In this document: piece after piece, positions 53,101 through 64,000 of the stretch
How the letters are laid out: every line of letters begins with the position of its first letter
Numbering within the stretch: position 1 is the stretch's first letter
NCBI GenBank assembly: GCA_037013685.1
Contig: CM072894.1
Coordinates: 11,919,449-11,983,448 of the forward strand
From: Acridotheres tristis
Taxonomy: Eukaryota > Chordata > Aves > Passeriformes > Sturnidae
Length of the DNA: 64,000 nt
Reading direction: 5' to 3'
Notes under the pieces: generated by a model
The model's input: only the letters and a program-made list of their open reading frames with translations
Databases searched by the model: none
Told to the model about the DNA's origin: nothing
Translations under genes and position numbers: made by a program

Positions 53101-56100
53101 TATCTCTGGGCATTTATCCTGATGCTCTGAGCATATCCTAAAAAACTGAAACTTGTTAAAGTGTGTTTCTAGAGCATGCAATGGTCAGCTCTGAGTTAAC
53201 ACTTCCACAGGAAGCCACAGTGAAATGCATAAGGTCTTTCAGTTTGTCCAACTTCCCAAGGGATCAAAGAACTCTCAGGACAACCTTTGGCTGAACTCAG
53301 GTATGTCCAAAAACATACACCGATTTATGAAGGTGCCACCCTTTCTCTAAATGCCCTTCAGGCTCCTTCCTATTTTTGAGGACTTTCAGCACATACTTTA
53401 CATTACTTTAGTCAACATGCAGCATAAGTTATATGTTGATCTTGGCTCTCCTTCTGTGTGACATTTTGCAGAGTTTCTCAGTATTGGAGCTTCTTTTCTC
53501 GTCATCCCCTTGTGGTTTTGTTAAGGCCTTTTCATGTTGGTAATGCAATTACCAGCTATGTCTAATAATACTCATCATTTTTACAGAAAACAATAATACA
53601 ACCAAGCAGCAGAATTAATGAAGTCTCGTTTTCTCTGAAATTGTGTCCCTGCCCACACACGGTCTGTAACCCACTTCTCTTCAATTTCCATCTTAAGTGT
53701 GCCAAAAAGCACCCGCAATTTCCTCTGCTCTTTTCTTCAAGAGCCCCCCACCAGCTCTTTTCAAACAAGTCCTAATTACTGACCTCAACGTGCACCCCTT
53801 TCCCTCTTTAAAGCACAAACATGGGGGTTTATGCAGCCACCTTTTCTTATGGAGCTTGCAAGAACTTGCTTTTGTGACCTCTTTCACATTGCCAGTTTGG
53901 CTGAAGGCAGCCAGCTGGTTCACAAGTTATTAAGGAGAGGCTGAGAGATAGACAGTATGATCTCTCAGGTCTTATTTCTTGAGGAAAAGAGGATAAAACC
54001 AGAAGGTGATTAGAGCCTGAGTGTTTATGTCTATGGCCTTGGGCTTTTAGAGGCATCTCTATACCATAGACCTGGTGATTTTGTTGAGGAGTTATTATGT
54101 GTTCTCCTGCATATTATCCAATAATTACATTTTATCATCATCCACTAAGGACAATCTAAATGTTTTAGTATAATGGTTGATTTGTCTAGTTGGCTGTGAG
54201 AGATTGTGAATTGCATTAACCAAGGCAACAATTCCCTTATTTTTAAAAGAGCTTGGAAGTTTCCAGGAACCTTGTCTGACTCCTGATTCCCCTCCCTTAC
54301 TGTTCCCTGTCCTCTAAATTGGCACATGTTGCCAAAAGTGCCTGCTGCCCAAGGAGTGGATGGCATGGCTTCCTGTAGGGCTGTCAACATAGTTCTTTTA
54401 ATCAGTCAGGGATTTGCTGCTGAATGAAAGAAATTTCCCCCGGACCTCTTTCAAGTGAATGGTTTCCACAGAATTCCTTACCCAATTTGCTGTGGGAAAG
54501 TGGGTAAAAAAGGTTTCAAAAATCAAGCTATGGACTCAAGTGTGTTAGGATTTACAGGGTCAGATCCAGCATTGCTAAGGCCAGGAGAAGTCTGACTATG
54601 GATTCAATGAGTGCAGGATAAAGCCCATTGCCACTTAGCTACCATGGAGACAGAAACCTTAGATATTTCTTAGACACCGTTGGTGTGCTGGACTAATTTC
54701 AAGCTTAAGTTTGGAATAGTCGGTATAGCAAGTTTAACATTGCTTTTTAAATTATAGTCAGCTATCTTTTCTTCTTGAACATATTAAACAATACTTATTT
54801 ACAATATTTATACCTTGGAGGTACATTATGGTTTCACAAATTCTCTTCCTTTTGATCTAGAAAAAATAACTACTCAACAAAGAGGATGATTTTTTCTTAA
54901 GCAGCTTCTGTTTCCACTCTTGGAATAGAAAATTCTGTTGTTCTTTAGCGAAGAGTCCTCTGAGATATTCTGTCTTTCTGTGGGGTCAGAACTCACCCAG
55001 CTCACTGCAGCCTTCTCCTGACATAGCATCATAGTAATGCTCTTGGTCGGCTTCTCTCAAGTATTTTTGTGCTTTAAGCTGCAAAAGTGGTGGTGTCAGT
55101 AATTTCAAAGAATACTACGGAACCATGTCAACATTTGGGTTTAGTCCTTTGAGCAAAACCTGCTGTATTCTATGTAGAAATATAAGATCTCTCAAAAAAA
55201 GAGTGACCTTTAAGTAGGGTGTATTTCACTGGAATATCTGTTAAACATTCTATCAAATGCTTTTCATGTCTTCTTTAGAAAAGCAGAATGAGATATTTGC
55301 ACCACATTACTAAAAATACTTTGTGGAAGAAATGTGATAGGCAGAAAATATTGATTAGCTCTAGGATGCTCTGTGTTTTCAGAGTAGACCTGAGCTCGAA
55401 AACAATTTCTTTTCCTTTGAAACCCTTTCTCATTTTAAAGCTCTGTGTCTTAGTTTGAATACAAACTGTGAGTAGGGCCCATGCTCTGTGGTCCATCTTG
55501 CCAGGTACCTTATGTAAGTGGGATCTCTTTCCTTTCAGTTCATATGTGCTGTTTTGGGTAGTCTCACTCTCTACTAAGAGTAACACTTTCAGTAGCCATG
55601 TGGGCTTCACTGTGTTGGTCTCACTGGAGGTACTGAAGTCCCACAAAAAATATTTTTGCTGTTCAAATAGAACCCAAAAAATAGTTCTGCAGTAGGTGGT
55701 GTTGTATTTGATGTACAGGGAGGTAGAATAAATAGTGTCTATCCCTAAGAGTTTACAGCATGGGAAAGTGCCTTGTTGGCTGATTCAGAAAATAAATAAC
55801 TTATTTTCTGGTCACTTTTGCATCAACATAGATCCTCTAAGAAGACCATCACCTGGACTGAACAGTAACATCAGTGGGACTGACCAGACTGCCCAAATTG
55901 AGTGATCCTACACCAGTAGTAGGGTTAGAACAAGCATTGTCTCAACAGCTAGCTTAGTTAGAGAACTCACATGGAGTTCCTGATTTTCCTTAGCAGATAG
56001 TTGAAGAACTCAATCTTCTGCTGATATTATAGAGAAAGCATACAGTAGATGAATATCAAATTGCTAGTAGCCTGGACAAAACCTATATATTACTACTGAA

Positions 56101-59100
56101 AAAAACCTTCATGATCCATCTTATCCTTACAGTCTAATGAAATTTATAGTTTCTGGAACTTACTCTTTTTTAATCCATGGGACAAGATAATCAATAGGTA
56201 AAGCCAGTGGCTGTCCTGGATCTTTGGAAGTCTGTGAGATCCACAGAAGTAACTAAGACAAGTAAACCTTACTCAACAAAACATGAAATCTGTATCTGCT
56301 GAACAGAGTAATACACATTGGAAAAGTCATGCTCATTGAAAAATGAAGGGCAAATGTTCAACTCCACAGTTTGAAGGAGAACACAAGAAGAGGAAAGCTT
56401 GAGACTTTACTGACTCTAGTAGACAACCAGGCTCAGGAATGCACCCCAGAGAGCAATCCTAGGAGATAGATAGTCTTCAATTTTTCATTTCTAACTTTTT
56501 TGATTCTACACATTTCCATGTCCTTTAAATAGAACAGGACTCCTATCAATCTCTTGATCTGTTCTGCTGGCACACATAATGACAGTCCTATGTGCAGATG
56601 AAGCCATAAGGGTTTTACTGACTTTTTTCCCTAAAAAACTGTGTCCAAACTACTTTTGGATTCACTGCTTCTCCACCTCATCATTCTGCTACTTCTTCCC
56701 ATTTCTTAGCTGATTGCCTTGCATGACTTCTCTCCTACTTGCAAGATATATGCTTTACTTTATAAAATTTCTTATGCACTAAAAAAAAAAAAAAAATACT
56801 AAGTGAAGCAGTTACCAGAGCTTTAAGGTCTAGCCTTCCTCCAACTGGCATAGCCATCCTATAGTAGCCATCGTGTTAACTTTAAGTATAGATTATTGTT
56901 ATGGAGCTTGTATTACCTTGGCTGTTTGCCCAGCATGTCCTTGTAAACTCAGAGTCACAAAAAGTGAGTAATACTCTGGTGCTACTCAATAAGACACAAG
57001 ATCATCATGATGGAGATGGCCTTAGCATTCAAGAACCCTTTAAATTCGGCACTCCAAATTATATGAAAAAATGGTTTAGATGACTTTCCATGAATAACTG
57101 CTATTAAACTTCATTCTTCATCTTCCTCTTCAAGACTGGTATTGATTCCCAGTTGCTTGGATGATAAGAATATCTTTGGATAATATTTTGAGAATGTAAG
57201 ACACTAACAAGTTTCTGAAATGAGTGGGATTTTCTGGATAGCAGATGAAATACATCAGGATATATTTGTCCATGCACAACTGGCTTAATACCTGTCTCTG
57301 AGATGGGAGCAATGCCAAGTAATGCATTTTGGCTGTGCAGACTTGTGCAATCATGTCTCAAACAGAATTATATTCTTCTGGTGTAGGATGGTTTGTTATC
57401 CCTGTGTATGACCCTTTTACAGTATTTCCTAGTCACCTATTTGACACCGAGCTGGCTTTCTCAAATTTCTACATGTAGGTAATGGTCCCTTTAAGTGTTT
57501 TCACAATCATACCATGATTGGTTCAGACCAGTGGCACAGGAAACTGGTCAAACAAACACCAACAAACTCACAAACAATTTCAGTATCACAAGTGGTCAAC
57601 CACAAGGGACATTGTTAATCCGAGTGAAGACTCATTTTCCAAGTGGAAGCTAAAGCATAAGCCCCCACAAAACCTGAGTAAAAAAAAATATCTTTCATTT
57701 GTTTTTGACTGGGTAGTTTGGGAAGAAAACTCCCAAGAGGCAAATCTAAAGACTTTGCAAAAACTGTGACTGAAGTCAGAAGATAAATTTTGGAGTAAAG
57801 TGGCTTTTCATAGATTCATTCATTTCTCTTTTGTGTTTAGAAACTAAGAACACAGATATAAAACACAAACATACATTTTTTGTGTGTTAGGCGATGGCAG
57901 TGAATGGGGAATACTTGCAGCAGTCAGTTGAATGACCTGCCCTGGCACAAGCAGTAAATGACATAAAGGCCTGCACTGCAGTCTCAGGATGGGAACTTCT
58001 GTTATGTGTCTGGCAAATAGACTTTTTTTACCTAATTATCACAGAGTGTGTTGCCCACTTGTGTGTTCCTTGCTATCTGGTTATTGCTTGTGCTCAGTAT
58101 CTCTCTCATTAATTTTATCTTTCTTCCGCCCTGTGCCTCACTAATCAGAGATAAGTAAGATTCATCAGTAATCCTTTTCCTCCTCAGAACTCTCCCAGGT
58201 AAAGCTGTATGGGTGTTTGAGAGCTGGGAGAGTTTGCATTTTAAAAACAAGGACTGTCTTTTCTAGACACTCATGCAGAAGAAGCTAAAGCTAGGAAAAT
58301 GGCAAGATTAGTCCATCTGTGACCTATCCTTTTCCTCATTCCCACTGCTAAAGACAGGGTAATTACATTTTTGTCAGCACGATAAATATCCAACATTTCC
58401 ACAAATGTTATCCCTCCTCTAGAGATTTTCCATTGCGGTTGATACTATGCAATCTTAACTACCTCTCCCTAAGTTACATTGCCTTTATTTGAGGCATTCC
58501 CACACAACAGAGTGCAGCTGTGATGGGATGTGCCTTAGGTCACAGTACTGAGGTGAGTGAAAAGGTGTGATGATGACATTGCACTTTCTCTTTCCACTTG
58601 CCACTTCTGAATAGTGCATTCATGTTGTTTTCCAGCTTGTATAAAAGCAGTGGGTTTTATGAATGCCTATCATGCACATAAACAGACCCCATTTCATTTG
58701 GCAGGCAGGAGTAAGTGATGACAGGTTGTTATCAAATTATTCCTTTCTATTTTATACCAGCAAGGATCATACAGATTTGTTGGAAGACACATACAAGGAA
58801 TATAAAATGCATTCTAGACAAGATCTTCATTAAGATTACCCAAGTTTACTAATCCTTATGCCCAATCATAACCCTTGATAATTTTTTTCTTATTATTTGC
58901 CCCCTCTCAACTTAGCAGTAATGAAAACAAAGCAGCCTTGGCCAGCCATTTATGAGGAAGGAAATTGTTAGAACAGAATGCCTCAATAAAGCAATGGGTT
59001 CTGCTGTTATTTTGGAGTATGATACAACTGGTCATCCCAGACATTCCCAGTCAAGGAAACCCAGCTCTAGATGAAAGCTTATCAGGACCAGGTGTACCTA

Positions 59101-60780
59101 CAGCTTGTTGGCTAAAGGGAGCCCAAGAGTAACTCAGGATACTTTGATTTTCAATCAGAGCCTTTCCTTTCTGTCTGAAGTAGGCCCCCAGACTATGTTT
59201 GGGAAATTATCTGGAACACACTGAGAACATTCTGTGTTTCTGAGCAGGTTTGTTCTGGTTAAGACTCCTCCCAATTTTCATGTGCAGTGTGAGATGTTTA
59301 AGTCTGAGAGTTTTTCACTTGGAATAGAACCTGCATGGTATTTGGAACATAAACAGCTAATCAGGAAGTAACAACTTGAATTGCAAATGCTTCCCCAGAA
59401 GGTGATCTGCCAGAGGTGCTTTCTACTGTCCTCTCAAAACTGTAGGTTTTTGCTCTTCAATCATGTGATGCTCTAAGAAATGAGGCTACACACATTCATT
59501 TAATAATATAGTTCCCTTGTGATATGTTCACTTTCCTTAATGAGGGCAGTGTTGCTAACTTGTTAGAGCCTGAGGACTGTATCAAATTAACATAGCATGG
59601 AGAAAAATTAGCAGAGAGAGGAGCTCCTTGTGTGAAAAGGAATGAGATCACTGATGGTCCTTTTGTCAATCTTTATTTTTGTACTACAGACAAAATGTTA
59701 ACAAGAATAATATAGAACACTATTACTCATAACTGGGATGCCCTTGTTTTTTTCAATAACCTGAAGGACCAAAAGTAATTAAACCTTCACAATACTGATT
59801 ATATAATAAAGCAGGCACAATACAGGTGTTTAACTGAGAGAATGAAAGGGAAGGAGTATGGATCTTGATAAAAATCACTAGGGAGAAATTACAGTGAATA
59901 GAAAAATTTTCTAGTTTTTCATGACAACTTTTTGCTTTGCATGTGTTTACATGAGTGACTCTAAAGTCTCACTATAGTCTCAGTAGGGTAATGCTGTGCT
60001 TCTGCTAATATACAAGAGACCAGAATGCAGCTCTTTCCATACTTCATCATAAAGCAAAATTGTCAAGGGCCAGAAAAGGCAACAAAGGAAGCAGGAGAGA
60101 GAAAGCCAGGATTCATGAAGTAAGGGGAGTTTCAGCAGAGACATCCACACTACATTTTTCTTTAAAATTTTCCTTTGCAAATCACGGTTGATAAAATACA
60201 CCATCTCTGCAGTGATTTTTGTCAGCCATACGTGTCACTCTTGTACAAGCTCAACAGATACACAGAGAAGTCAGCAAACCGGGAGGATTTGTGAAATATA
60301 CAGCTCATGTAAAATTTTAAACATCAATTTGCTGCACCTTTCAGTGGTTGTGCCTTGCTTGCACAATGATAGTTCCCAAGAGGGGCTGTAAGCACTCCTT
60401 GCAGGACACCTGTTCTCCAGTGGCAATGGGGGCAAGGTGCTGCTTCCACTCATTTGTTTGTGGCTTCCCTGTGCAAAGGGGGTGAGCCATTGCTAACGGA
60501 TCCAAGGAGCTGTACACCCAGGTATAATCAGCAGACATTGTTTTAAGTAATGATTATTGCCTTTTTTTTTCTGGCAAGGCTTCCTCTCCTCTTCTATGAT
60601 TCTTGAATGCTGGCAATGCTGGAGGTAAAATCCCCTCATATCCTCTTGCCTCAGTGTCATGTTCAGGGGTATCTTCCCATGCCTGGTGAATGTTATTACA
60701 ACAAGAAGAGCCAGTGAGGGACTGAGCCATTCCACAGAAGCCTGCTAATTACCTTTAACACACACCTGGTTGTATCTTTT
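50166..60780. other. Intergenic desert between KLF7 and CPO, right half
   Basis: No supported exon, RNA gene or clear transposon. There is a T/G-rich low-complexity block at 52420-52552 (TTTGGTTTGTTT-type), a poly-A run near 56780-56795, and scattered homeodomain-type AT motifs. The long - strand frames at 52759-53181 and 55275-55646 are within chance expectation for this length and composition. Confidence 0.45.
52420..52552. repeat. T/G-rich low-complexity block
   Basis: Dominated by GTTTT, GGTTT and GTTTG units without strict periodicity. It generates a Phe/Leu/Val-rich open frame that looks membrane-like but is composition-driven. Confidence 0.8.
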
Positions 60781-62826
60781 AGTGATAAACATTTATATCA
60801 AAAGATACCTGCAATCAGCAACACCAGCTCACTTCCTCTCTGGCTCTAGGCATAGAAGCTGTGCATTGTCTCTGATCCATAAAAGAAGCCCTGACTGGCA
60901 GCACTCTTGACCAGTCGTGGGTTAGGTTTGGAAAGCGTTTGGTGGCAACCCAGGCTTGGGTTGGCTTTGACAAGGTCAGCATGTGGGCATCGTTTCCCAG
61001 AAGACACTGCCATCTGCTGCTGGTGGCACCAGGGAGCTTCACTGCAGCTCGCCAGCACATGGCCATGGAACACTTGTGGTCAAACCTCACTTGCTTAAAG
61101 ACAGCTCACAGTCATGGGCCAGATGGACTTGTCTGGTTTCTTACAGCTCCAAAGACAGAATATACAAATACAAATATAAACACTTACAAGTCACATCCTA
61201 AACTAAACAGAAGTTTAGGGAATGCAGCTTCTGTGGGGAGAGGTGCTAATTAGTGACACCTGCTCCAGCGCCCAGCAACAGACGGGTCTGACTGTAAACG
61301 AGTGGTTGGTCTGGAAAGACAATGCTCTGGGGAACCTGCAGGAGTTAGACAGATTTAGTTACACCAATTGGTAATAATCTGTGGACAATGAACACAGGAG
61401 CTAAGATTTGTCAACTAATAATACAGACAAAATGACAATAGGATGTGCTCTGGGAAAATGACTGCAAGATTTTATCTTACCTTTTTTGTTCTTTAAGGGT
61501 ACCATGGTAAAGTGATACACATCCTTCTCATGGCAACATTGGAAGAGAATTAGACAGCATGCTCTTCCCAAAGCTGGAAATATTCTGTTGAAAAATCTCT
61601 ATTTTTCACACTTTCAATTTTCAAGCACGATCTTGTCATTTGCTAAGAAAATCAGACATTTAATACTTTTTATTCCCTATTCTCTGGATTTTTCATTTTC
61701 TATCACGACAAACCCCTCCATCTGTTATCGGTAGTAGCCAAGCCTGGTGGACATATTTCTGGGATGTTGGACTCTTGGATTCAAAAGCAGAGTACAGGTT
61801 AAAATAGGCCTTCCCTATTTCAGTGAATGCCCTGCACCCTCTGCTGTTGGCTGCAGTAACACAGAAGCTCTTACCTTGGTATTCCCGTTTGAGTGGCTCA
61901 ATTGGAGAGTCCCTGCTCAATGGGCTGAAATGTTTCCTTTCCTCTGGCACTCCACTGAGTTTCCAGTTTTGCATGAGGATCCCAGGCAAATCCCTGAAGG
62001 TTGCAGGCTCTCCCAAATGACAGAGAGCAGACAATGGGACCTCCTTCTGTACAGTCAGCCTCAAAGGATTAAAGTGGTTGGTAAGAAATAGACTTTCTTT
62101 ATGTACAATCTTAGGAGTTTAAATTAAGCAGGATAATTGTCACCACCAGTCAATTTTGGAAGTGGAAAACGCAAAAAATTAATTCTCTTGTCTGCTCTGT
62201 AGGAAGAGCACTCCATCCTTATCTTTCTTTGCCATTTCCCTTTCAAATTTTTGGAGGATTTGGGCACCTTCTATCTTCAGTAATCTGGCTGCATCTAAGG
62301 GACAGGGCCACACCTCTTCTCTGTCCCTACACACTTGCACCAATTCAACTCTTCAGCTTATTTCAGGCTGTTGTAGATGGTTTCTTGATCGTGACCTTTT
62401 ACCATCTTTTGAGGCCCTGTATTTTCTAGCAGACCCCAATGTGGCAGTTTAGGGAAGAAAAGTGGAGAATAAGGAAGCCATCCAATTTTCTGTAGTGAGA
62501 TTTGAGGACTTTTAAGTCTCATAGGCATCCTGCTAAGGCCAGCAGCACAAATAAGTCAGTGGCTGAGGCAGTAAGAAAGATTGTGACAGATCAGGACTGC
62601 TGCTGACAGAAGGGCTGCACAGACTCAGGTGAGCCCCTGAAAACATGCTCCAAAGAACCAGGGAGTAATAGTGATCTGTCCCCATGAGTTCATGTTTTAA
62701 GATTGCTTAAAGAATAAGCAGAGCCAGCAAATGAAGTTTGGGAAATGGCCACAGCTCTTTATCTTTTCCTTCTTCCCAAAAACATAGCTATCAAACCACA
62801 AGTCCTTTTATTTTATGGGATAAGCC
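60781..62826. other. Region downstream of CPO, with two patches open on both strands
   Basis: A GC-richer patch at 60815-61100 and another at 61693-62064 are open over about 90 and 123 codons on the - strand. The second starts with ATG, and in its middle has a donor-like CCAAG|gtaaga. Neither is recognised, and both also have open frames on the + strand. They lie 0.9-2 kb past the CPO stop in the CPO orientation, so readthrough or an extra 3' exon is conceivable but unsupported. Confidence 0.3.
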
Positions 62827-62876
62827 TTTATTGAAATACTTTACATTAAGTTCCTTTGCTGATGTATCTTTTTATT
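62827..62876 (-). terminator. CPO: Candidate poly(A) signals of CPO
   Basis: On the - strand, AATAAA occurs at 62876-62871, 58 nt after the CPO stop, and again at 62832-62827. A third copy lies at 62812-62807. Three canonical signals within 130 nt of the stop suggest a short 3' UTR. Which one is used cannot be told from sequence. Confidence 0.5.
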
Positions 62877-62933
62877 TTTGAGGGAACATTATATTTTGCA
62901 TGTGAGTCCCTTGCTGGGTTCTCTAAGCAGTTT

Positions 62934-63202
62934 TTAAGAAACAGTCCATGTAAGTACAATACTCAGGCAAAGGCTCAGGCCCAAGCTGCTGAAGGTCAGC
63001 ACCACAGCTCCATTTGAGAAGTACTTCTTATCAACATAGTCTATGATAGTTGTCACAGCCAACATAGTCTCCTCACACGTGGGCTGGATTTGGTCAGCGG
63101 GGAGAACAAATCCATGAGTACCCGTGTCTCGCAGTTCAAATGTGTAGGAGAGCGGAATGCCAATTGTGTGAGCCCAGTCCCGTGAGGAGCCTGAGTTACT
63201 GT
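62934..63202 (-). CDS. CPO: Carboxypeptidase O terminal coding exon
   Basis: C-terminal 88 residues of CPO, an M14A zinc carboxypeptidase of enterocyte membranes that removes C-terminal acidic or polar residues (family knowledge). The exon is 269 nt after the acceptor attcacag (- strand), entering with two bases of a split codon and ending at TAA (62934-62936). Residue 22 is the catalytic Glu in [10 protein letters not shown] (Glu270 in CPA numbering, codon 63135-63137). Residue 7, in SSRDW, aligns with CPA position 255 and is Arg (codon 63180-63182), the S1' residue that marks CPO rather than CPA (Ile) or CPB (Asp). After the [10 protein letters not shown] helix, a polar stretch with SNG (62-64) leads into a 24-residue hydrophobic tail with no charged end, as expected for a GPI-anchor signal. 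Upstream exons with the Zn ligands lie beyond the window. Confidence 0.95.
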
Positions 63203-64000
63203 CTGTGAATTTGGAAACAGAGAGGAGATATTTGTATTAAGCATGGTTCTTTGAAAATACTTCTTGTTATAGTTAATACAAGTGTATACCAGAATCCCCA
63301 AACCAAGCAGTAATCATGTATCACTGTGACACAGAGAACAGTTTCTAGGCGCTTTGATTCTTAGCTATACTAAAAGTCTTCCATGGAGTTTCCTAAGTGA
63401 CAGTTCTTCATAAGATGATGTTGTACAATAATAGGAAATGAGTTTCAGGGATTCTGGTTTTAGCACTTTACTGTGACTAGTGGGGGGTACAAGATAGATT
63501 GGACATTTATCTGTCTTGTACTTCATTTCCTATATGGATACTGACTAGAATTTTTATTTTAAGCATAATTTTGGTCAAATCTGAAAAATTTCTGGCTTCT
63601 CCCTGTATCTGTATTCATCTTCCTCGTGGATTGTTTTTCTAACCTATTCAGTATAAGTACAAGCCCTAGGCACAGGCAAGTTTCATTACACTTACACGGC
63701 ATTGCTCACGCAGTCTGTGACTCAGGGACTGGCACTCAGGGACTGGCAGAGACAGCCACTGGAATATGCAAACCACATGGGTTCTGGAGCCAGCTACTTA
63801 CTGTTCTCACTGACTAGCGTGACTTATTTCTTACTGGGAAAATATTTGGTTTACTAGGCAGTCTCTAGGGCCCTCAATCCTCTTTGTAAAGGCTGTCAAC
63901 TCATATTAGCTATGATGTGTTCGTGATGTGGCCATCCAGTCTGTTAGGAACAGGGCTGAATGCAGTGTATTTCACAGAATTGCAGGCAGCTGCCATGTGA
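63203..64000 (-). other. CPO: Start of the last CPO intron
   Basis: This is the sequence upstream of the CPO terminal exon on the - strand. I searched it for the preceding M14 exon and found neither matching protein sequence nor a suitable donor, so it is treated as intron running past the window edge. No repeat stands out. Confidence 0.6.

Noticed and set aside
52759..53181. 140-codon - strand frame
   Set aside because: It does not start with ATG, and about one open stretch of this length is expected by chance in 64 kb of this base composition.
55275..55646. 123-codon - strand frame with hydrophobic C-terminus
   Set aside because: No splice sites, no recognised motif, and the length is near chance expectation.

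Overview
The window reads as vertebrate nuclear DNA from a bird, probably a passerine. It has long AT-rich introns and intergenic DNA, GT-AG splice sites, several CR1 retrotransposon 3' ends of the avian type, and a decayed ERVL-like retroviral pol fragment. There is no bacterial-style gene organisation, and nearly all long open frames are chance or repeat-derived.

Two genes can be named from protein sequence. On the + strand are the last two coding exons of the Kruppel-like factor KLF7 (17882-18005 and 24216-24267). They carry zinc finger 2 and zinc finger 3 and end in the KLF7-type terminus MKRHI. On the - strand is the terminal coding exon of carboxypeptidase O, CPO (62934-63202). It keeps the catalytic Glu, the Arg that gives CPO its acidic-residue preference, and a hydrophobic tail of the GPI-anchor type. 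The two genes point at each other, as I recall for mammals, and this supports both names.

Layout. 1-17881 is KLF7 intron sequence upstream of the penultimate exon. It holds an imperfect CCTTTT tract, a broken ERVL-like pol fragment and a neighbouring signal-peptide-like open frame (about 4.4-6.0 kb, - strand), a GC-rich patch with a perfect RFX X-box beside a long TTTCC tract (8.8-9.3 kb), and a pair of inverted ONECUT-like sites (10.4 kb). 18006-24215 is the last KLF7 intron. 24268 to about 32700 is a very long inferred KLF7 3' UTR. It contains three CR1 insertions, one flanked by a 12-bp direct repeat, a strong G-quadruplex candidate and a clean AATAAA near its end. 32.7-62.8 kb is an intergenic desert between the convergent 3' ends. 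It holds one more CR1, an isolated CpG-rich patch (36.7 kb), a near-perfect CCCCTT hexanucleotide array (37.8 kb) and a candidate two-exon spliced open frame of unknown identity (38.4-39.3 kb). The end of the window is the start of the last CPO intron.

Functionally, KLF7 is a nuclear transcription factor and CPO a membrane-anchored digestive carboxypeptidase. Nothing in the sequence suggests they work together. I see no convincing new multi-gene system. The best leads are the candidate spliced gene downstream of KLF7, the X-box enhancer-like patch, the unusual 114-bp in-frame tandem duplication next to the ERV fragment, and the CR1 and G4 content of the KLF7 3' UTR.
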